A stretch of DNA of 64,000 bases, taken from contig NZ_CP077970.1 in the NCBI RefSeq assembly GCF_024758505.1, positions 4,402,001 through 4,466,000 on the forward strand. Direction: 5' to 3'. This DNA comes from Bradyrhizobium arachidis (GTDB taxonomy: Bacteria; Pseudomonadota; Alphaproteobacteria; Rhizobiales; Xanthobacteraceae). Made by a program: the position numbers and the translations under genes. Shown here one piece after another: positions 60,237 to 64,000 of the stretch. The notes under the pieces were generated by a model. The model saw only the letters and a program-made list of their open reading frames with translations. It did no database searches and was not told the DNA's origin. How positions within the stretch are numbered: the stretch's first letter is position 1; every line of letters begins with the position of its first letter.

Positions 60237-60359
60237 GGATGTCAGTCTCGCGAATTCACAACATGTTCTCGGCGAATATTGTGGGGCGAACCGGAGTTTC
60301 GTACAACGCCTTATCCGGCCCTAGCCGCATGCGCGAGGAACGACCCTTTGGAGCGACCC

Positions 60360-60725
60360 TTGGCCACCACCATCTACGGCATCAAGAACTGCGACACCAT
60401 GAAGAAGGCGCGCGCCTGGCTCGATACGCATGGCGTGGCCTACGATTTCCACGATTACAAGGCGGCCGGCGTGGAGAAGGACAAGCTCAAGCAGTGGAGC
60501 GACAAGCTCGGCTGGGAGACGCTGCTCAATCGCGCTGGCACCACGTTCAAGAAGTTGCCCGACGCCGACAAGGAAGGTCTCAACGAGAAGAAGGCGCTGG
60601 CGTTAATGCTGGCGCAGCCGTCCATGATCAAGCGGCCGGTGCTCGAGGTCGGCGCCAAGCTGCTGGTCGGCTTCAAACCGGATATCTACGCCAAGGAAGT
60701 CGGCGGCAAGGCGGGCAAGAGCTAG
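60360..60725 (+). CDS. ArsC/Spx-family protein (YffB-like)
   Basis: 121 residues of the arsenate reductase-like thioredoxin fold: MATTIYGIKNCDTMKKARAWLDTHGVAYDFHDYK with C11, LLNRAGTTFKKLP and MIKRPVLEVGAKLLVGFKPDIY with the RP. motif. YffB-type proteins have GSH-dependent reductase features; arsenate activity is not assured. The start is TTG at 60360 behind TTTGGAG; no ATG in frame fits the family better. Alone between two leftward genes. Confidence 0.88.
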   Translation: MATTIYGIKNCDTMKKARAWLDTHGVAYDFHDYKAAGVEKDKLKQWSDKLGWETLLNRAGTTFKKLPDADKEGLNEKKALALMLAQPSMIKRPVLEVGAKLLVGFKPDIYAKEVGGKAGKS

Positions 60726-60733
60726 TTCAGTAG

Positions 60734-61417
60734 CTAGTTCAGCTCGATGATCTCGGTTGGAAGGCCTGCAACGCTCGGTTCGGCGAATTCGATCACGTCG
60801 GCGGCGTCGATGCGGCCGGGCGAGCGATGGAAGAGATCGCGATCAATCACCGCGCGCAGCTTCGGCCGCGGCACCGCGTCATTTCCGCGCATCAGATTCT
60901 TGATCTCGAAGCCGCCGTCCTCGCAAAAGGTCTTGAGCGAGGCGATGACATGGCTGACCCTGTCGTCGGTCACGAACGGAAGCAGCAGCCGTTCATAGGC
61001 GACGACGCGTCCGTAGATATCATCGACGTCGGCAACGGTGTAGGCGGGAAGTCCGCGCGCCACGCACTGGTGGTAGATGGGCATGACGAAGGGCGCGAGC
61101 CTCGCGCCGAGATAGTCTTCGAGCAATGCGCCCTTGCCGGTATGGCCGTACGCGCGCGAGATGCGCGATCCCTCGCTCTGAATGACCAGGCGTGGCGGCG
61201 TGGTGGACATGTCCACCGTAAAATAGATGAGATCGGACAGCTCTTCCTCGAGCCGCGCCGGTTGGTACTCCCAGATCGCCGGCACCTTTTTATCGCGCGC
61301 ATAAAGTCGCAGCCACGTGTTGAGGAGATCACGCTGCCTGATCGATTTGACAATCGAGGGTGTGGCGCTGTCGAAATCCAAAACAAAATTCCCGGCGAAT
61401 AAAAACGCGCGCATCAT
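60734..61417 (-). CDS. PAS-domain-like protein
   Basis: About 227 residues. SIVKSIRQRDLLNTWLRLYARDKKVPAIWEYQPARLEEELSDLIYFTVD and RISRAYGHTGKGALLEDYLGARLAPF recall the PAS_5-type sensor family of rhizobia. No output domain is present, so it may bind a ligand or another protein. The start at 61417 (MMRAFLFAG) is a guess; the frame is open to 61591 and no ribosome site stands out. Confidence 0.6.
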   Translation of the reverse strand: MMRAFLFAGNFVLDFDSATPSIVKSIRQRDLLNTWLRLYARDKKVPAIWEYQPARLEEELSDLIYFTVDMSTTPPRLVIQSEGSRISRAYGHTGKGALLEDYLGARLAPFVMPIYHQCVARGLPAYTVADVDDIYGRVVAYERLLLPFVTDDRVSHVIASLKTFCEDGGFEIKNLMRGNDAVPRPKLRAVIDRDLFHRSPGRIDAADVIEFAEPSVAGLPTEIIELN

Positions 61418-61732
61418 CGTTGCTGCGGGAAAATTTTCTATGAAGGCTGGCGTTGCCTGCGAAAGACCGTTAACGACAGCTTGATGACCGACGCTTTGCG
61501 GATCGTCAGCGGGGCAGACGCAAATTCTGACGTCTTCGACTAAGGGCGCATTCGCGCGGTGGACGGCAGTTTGCCTTGCGCAGCTTTCCACCTTGCCTAA
61601 CCCCCGTCACCTCCGGCATATTCTGCCGCAGGAGGCGGCGTTCCGGGACAGGCTATAAGGGCCACCGGAAAGCCGAGAGCAATAAGGAAAGCCGCGCGCG
61701 ACCGCGGGTCGTGCGAGCAGGGGGAAATTTGT

Positions 61733-62488
61733 TTGGCTGATGAGTTCATTCTCGAAACGGAAGGCCTGACCAAGGAATTTGCGGGATTTTTCGCCGTCCG
61801 CGACGTCGCGCTCAAGGTCCGCCGTGGGAGCATTCACGCGTTGATCGGCCCGAACGGGGCCGGAAAGACGACCTGCTTCAATCTGTTGACCAAGTTCCTG
61901 AAACCGTCTGCCGGCAAGATCCTGTACAAAGGTCAGGACATCACCGCGATGGCACCAGCCGACGTCGCGCGCATGGGACTGGTTCGCTCGTTCCAGATTT
62001 CAGCGGTATTTCCGCATCTCACGGCGCTGGAGAATGTCCGCGTCGCGCTCCAGCGTCAGCATGGCTCTTCGTTCGACTTCTGGCGCTCCAAGTCCGTTCT
62101 CAACCGCTTCAACGCCCGCGCGCTGGAATTGTTGAACGACGTCGGCCTCAGCGAGTTTGCCAATACACCCGCGGTCGAAATGCCCTATGGGCGCAAGCGT
62201 GCGCTCGAGATCGCGACCACGCTGGCGCTCGATCCGGAGATGATGCTGCTCGACGAACCGATGGCCGGCATGGGTCACGAGGACATCGACAAGATCGCCG
62301 CCCTCATCAAGCGCATTTCGGCGAAGTACACGATCCTCATGGTCGAACATAACTTAAGCGTTGTGGCCAATCTCTCCGACATCATCACCGTGCTGACGCG
62401 CGGGCAGGTCCTGGCGCAAGGCAACTACGCCGACCTCTCCAAGGACGAGCGCGTCAAGGAAGCCTATTTGGGAGCCGGTCATGCCTGA
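61733..62488 (+). CDS. livG: ABC transporter ATP-binding protein LivG-type
   Basis: 251 residues; one of the two ATPases of a branched-chain amino acid-type (HAAT) importer. Walker A is GPNGAGKTT, Walker B MMLLDEPMAGM, and the signature is degenerate (EMPYGRKRALEIATTL), as is usual for LivG. The H loop is MVEHNLSVV. The start is TTG at 61733 behind GGGGGAAA. Its end overlaps livF by eight bases. Confidence 0.92.
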   Translation: MADEFILETEGLTKEFAGFFAVRDVALKVRRGSIHALIGPNGAGKTTCFNLLTKFLKPSAGKILYKGQDITAMAPADVARMGLVRSFQISAVFPHLTALENVRVALQRQHGSSFDFWRSKSVLNRFNARALELLNDVGLSEFANTPAVEMPYGRKRALEIATTLALDPEMMLLDEPMAGMGHEDIDKIAALIKRISAKYTILMVEHNLSVVANLSDIITVLTRGQVLAQGNYADLSKDERVKEAYLGAGHA

Positions 62489-63233
62489 GACTGCGATCGC
62501 CGAAGCGCCGGCGACAAGGGCCGGCTCGACGGGCGGCACCATCCTCGAAGTCCGCAACCTGGAAGCCTGGTACGGCGAGTCCCACATCCTTCACGGGATC
62601 AATTTCGACGTGAAGGCGGGCGAGGTCGTGACGCTGCTCGGGCGCAACGGCGCCGGCAAGACGACTACGCTGAAGTCGGTGATGGGCATCATCGGCAAGC
62701 GCACCGGCTCGGTGAAGTTCAACAACCAGGACATCATCCGCGCGACCTCCGACAGGATCGCGCGCATGGGCATCGCCTTCTGTCCCGAGGAGCGCGGCAT
62801 TTTCGCAAGCCTCGACGTGCGCGAGAACCTTTTGCTGCCGCCGACGGTGCGGGCCGGGGGATTGTCGCTCGACCAGATCTTCGAACTGTTCCCGAACCTG
62901 AAGGAACGCCTCAACAGCCAGGGCACAAAACTCTCCGGCGGCGAGCAGCAGATGCTGGCAATCGCGCGCATCCTGCGCACCGGCGCGAGCTTCTTGATGC
63001 TCGACGAGCCGACCGAAGGACTTGCGCCCGTCATCATCCAGCAGATCGGCCACACCATTGCGCGGCTCAAGAAGGAAGGTTTCACGATCCTTCTGGTCGA
63101 ACAAAACTTCCGCTTCGCGTCCACCGTTGCGGATCGCTATTACGTTGTCGAGCACGGCAAGATCATCGACGGATTTTCAAATTCGGAGTTGGCGGCCAAC
63201 ATGAACAAGCTGCACACCTATCTCGGTGTGTGA
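62481..63233 (+). CDS. livF: ABC transporter ATP-binding protein LivF-type
   Basis: 250 residues; second ATPase of the same importer. Walker A GRNGAGKTT, signature LSGGEQQMLAIARIL, Walker B FLMLDEPTEGLAP, H loop LLVEQNF, all intact. The ATG lies within the livG 3' end. The first ~15 residues before LEVRNLEAWYGES are an extension. Confidence 0.93.
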   Translation: MPETAIAEAPATRAGSTGGTILEVRNLEAWYGESHILHGINFDVKAGEVVTLLGRNGAGKTTTLKSVMGIIGKRTGSVKFNNQDIIRATSDRIARMGIAFCPEERGIFASLDVRENLLLPPTVRAGGLSLDQIFELFPNLKERLNSQGTKLSGGEQQMLAIARILRTGASFLMLDEPTEGLAPVIIQQIGHTIARLKKEGFTILLVEQNFRFASTVADRYYVVEHGKIIDGFSNSELAANMNKLHTYLGV

Positions 63234-63248
63234 GCCCGTGCAGGCCGC

Positions 63249-63276
63249 CTGAAGAACAACTACTGAAGAACAACTA
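63249..63276 (+). repeat. 14-base tandem duplication
   Basis: CTGAAGAACAACTA occurs twice in direct tandem between livF and the binding-protein gene. It is probably a slip duplication in the spacer and shifts the distance to the next ribosome site by 14 bases. Confidence 0.7.
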
Positions 63277-63302
63277 CTAAAGAGATATTGGGGAAGCGGA
63301 TC

Positions 63303-64000
63303 ATGAAGCACAGCATTTCGGCCATGTTGCTTGGCACTGCCTTGATGTTTGGAATGGCAGGCGGCGCAATCGCGCAGGACAAGAACATCAAGATCGGCGT
63401 GCTCACCGACAATTCAGGTCTCTATGCCGACCTCGGCGGTCCGGGCTCGACCGTCGCCGCGCAGATGGCGATCGAGGATTCCGGGCTTGCGGCAAAAGGC
63501 TGGAAGCTCGATCTGATTTCGGCCGACCATCAGAACAAGCCGGACATCGGCACCACGATTGCGCGACAATGGATCGACGTCGAGAAGGTCGACATCTTCA
63601 TGGACGTGCTGAACTCCGGCGTGGCGCTGGCTGTCAACAACGTCGTGAAGGAGAAAAACTCCGTCATGATCAATACGGGTGCGGCGACGTCCGACCTCAC
63701 CAACGCGCAATGCTCGCCGAACACGGTTCACTGGGTCTACGACACCTACATGCTGGCCAACAGCACCGGGCAGGCGCTGGTGAAGGCCGGCGGCGACACC
63801 TGGTACTTCCTGACCGCCGACTACGCCTTCGGTCACGCGCTCGAGCGCGACACCGCCGCGGTCGTGGTGAAATCGGGCGGCAAGGTGATCGGCACTGTCA
63901 GGCATCCGCTCAACACCGCCGACTTCTCCTCGTTCCTGCTGCAGGCGCAGGCGTCGAAGGCCAAGATCATCGGCATGGCGAATGCCGGCGGCGACACCAC
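63303..64000 (+). CDS. ABC transporter substrate-binding protein (partial)
   Basis: 232 complete codons before the window ends. Signal peptide MKHSISAMLLGTALMFGMAGGAIAQ (cleavage after AQ at residue 25), then NIKIGVLTDNSGLYADLGGPGSTVAAQMAIEDSG, the periplasmic-binding-protein fold of the Leu/Ile/Val or aromatic-acid binding type (Peripla_BP_6). NSVMINTGAATSDLTNAQCSPNTVHWVYDTYML is typical of subgroups that import organic acids or amides rather than Leu/Ile/Val. GGGGAAGCGG precedes the ATG. The operon order is livG-livF-binding protein; permeases should follow beyond the window. Confidence 0.92.
   Translation, partial: MKHSISAMLLGTALMFGMAGGAIAQDKNIKIGVLTDNSGLYADLGGPGSTVAAQMAIEDSGLAAKGWKLDLISADHQNKPDIGTTIARQWIDVEKVDIFMDVLNSGVALAVNNVVKEKNSVMINTGAATSDLTNAQCSPNTVHWVYDTYMLANSTGQALVKAGGDTWYFLTADYAFGHALERDTAAVVVKSGGKVIGTVRHPLNTADFSSFLLQAQASKAKIIGMANAGGDT

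Noticed and set aside
59106..60359. Long upstream extension of the ArsC-like frame
   Set aside because: The first 418 codons are antisense to the hydrolase and CsaA-like genes; homology begins only at the TTG at 60360.
63249..63276. Short tandem repeat considered as a CRISPR or regulatory array
   Set aside because: Only two adjacent 14-base copies without spacers; a simple duplication.

Overview
The window looks like chromosomal DNA of an alphaproteobacterium close to Bradyrhizobium. The reasons are high GC content, FixJ-like response regulators, a branched-chain amino acid type ABC transporter, and dispersed palindromic repeats of a kind I associate with Bradyrhizobium genomes. This placement rests on protein and repeat recognition from memory, not on a search.

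Left part (about 1-31.8 kb) is accessory in character. It holds a broken histidine-kinase copy, a GAF/AraC activator, transaldolase and msrB-msrA. Next come two paralogous LysR regulators (6.2-7.2 and 14.5-15.4 kb) around a run of small stress and redox genes: AhpD-like, DUF488, OsmC-like, antibiotic-biosynthesis-monooxygenase-like, a flavin reductase with a molybdopterin sulfite-oxidase-like partner, cupin, DUF1003 and DUF427. A 2142-residue kinase-like/AAA/GAF/PAS/histidine-kinase protein faces a single-domain receiver. A FixJ-type regulator, a winged-helix protein, several tiny genes and a LysR remnant follow. Then come a histidine kinase, a DsbA-NhaA fusion, a host-attachment-like protein, a second HisKA_2-type kinase and a frameshifted small gene.

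Middle part (about 32-50.7 kb) is more ordinary metabolism with local regulators: VOC protein, acyl-CoA dehydrogenase with an AraC regulator, a peptide-deformylase-like protein lacking its metal-ligand cysteine, MAPEG protein, NAD(P)-binding protein, two MFS transporters, a MarR-GNAT fusion with a palindrome on its own start codon, the ohr/ohrR pair with two inverted operator copies, an acetolactate-synthase-like enzyme, a serine hydrolase, and an ArsR-SRPBCC-DUF899 operon. Three large palindromic repeats lie between genes here.

The most interesting locus is 51.0-54.9 kb. All on the minus strand, it contains four tandem Y-RNA-like noncoding RNAs, then a TROVE/vWA (Ro60-like) protein, a strong terminator hairpin, and the RNA ligase rtcB. 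Three of the four RNAs carry a circularly permuted tRNA mimic (T arm, closed acceptor hairpin, D arm). All four share a closing stem with a conserved internal loop. A further structured element ending in a U tract lies just upstream. This looks like an expanded Ro/Y-RNA/RtcB RNA-repair or quality-control system.

Right end (55-64 kb): a DUF429 protein, an SDR, a GST, a TetR-TSUP exporter pair with a palindromic operator, an alpha/beta hydrolase with a CsaA-like protein, an ArsC/YffB-like protein, a PAS-type protein, and the start of a livG-livF-substrate-binding-protein operon that runs off the window.
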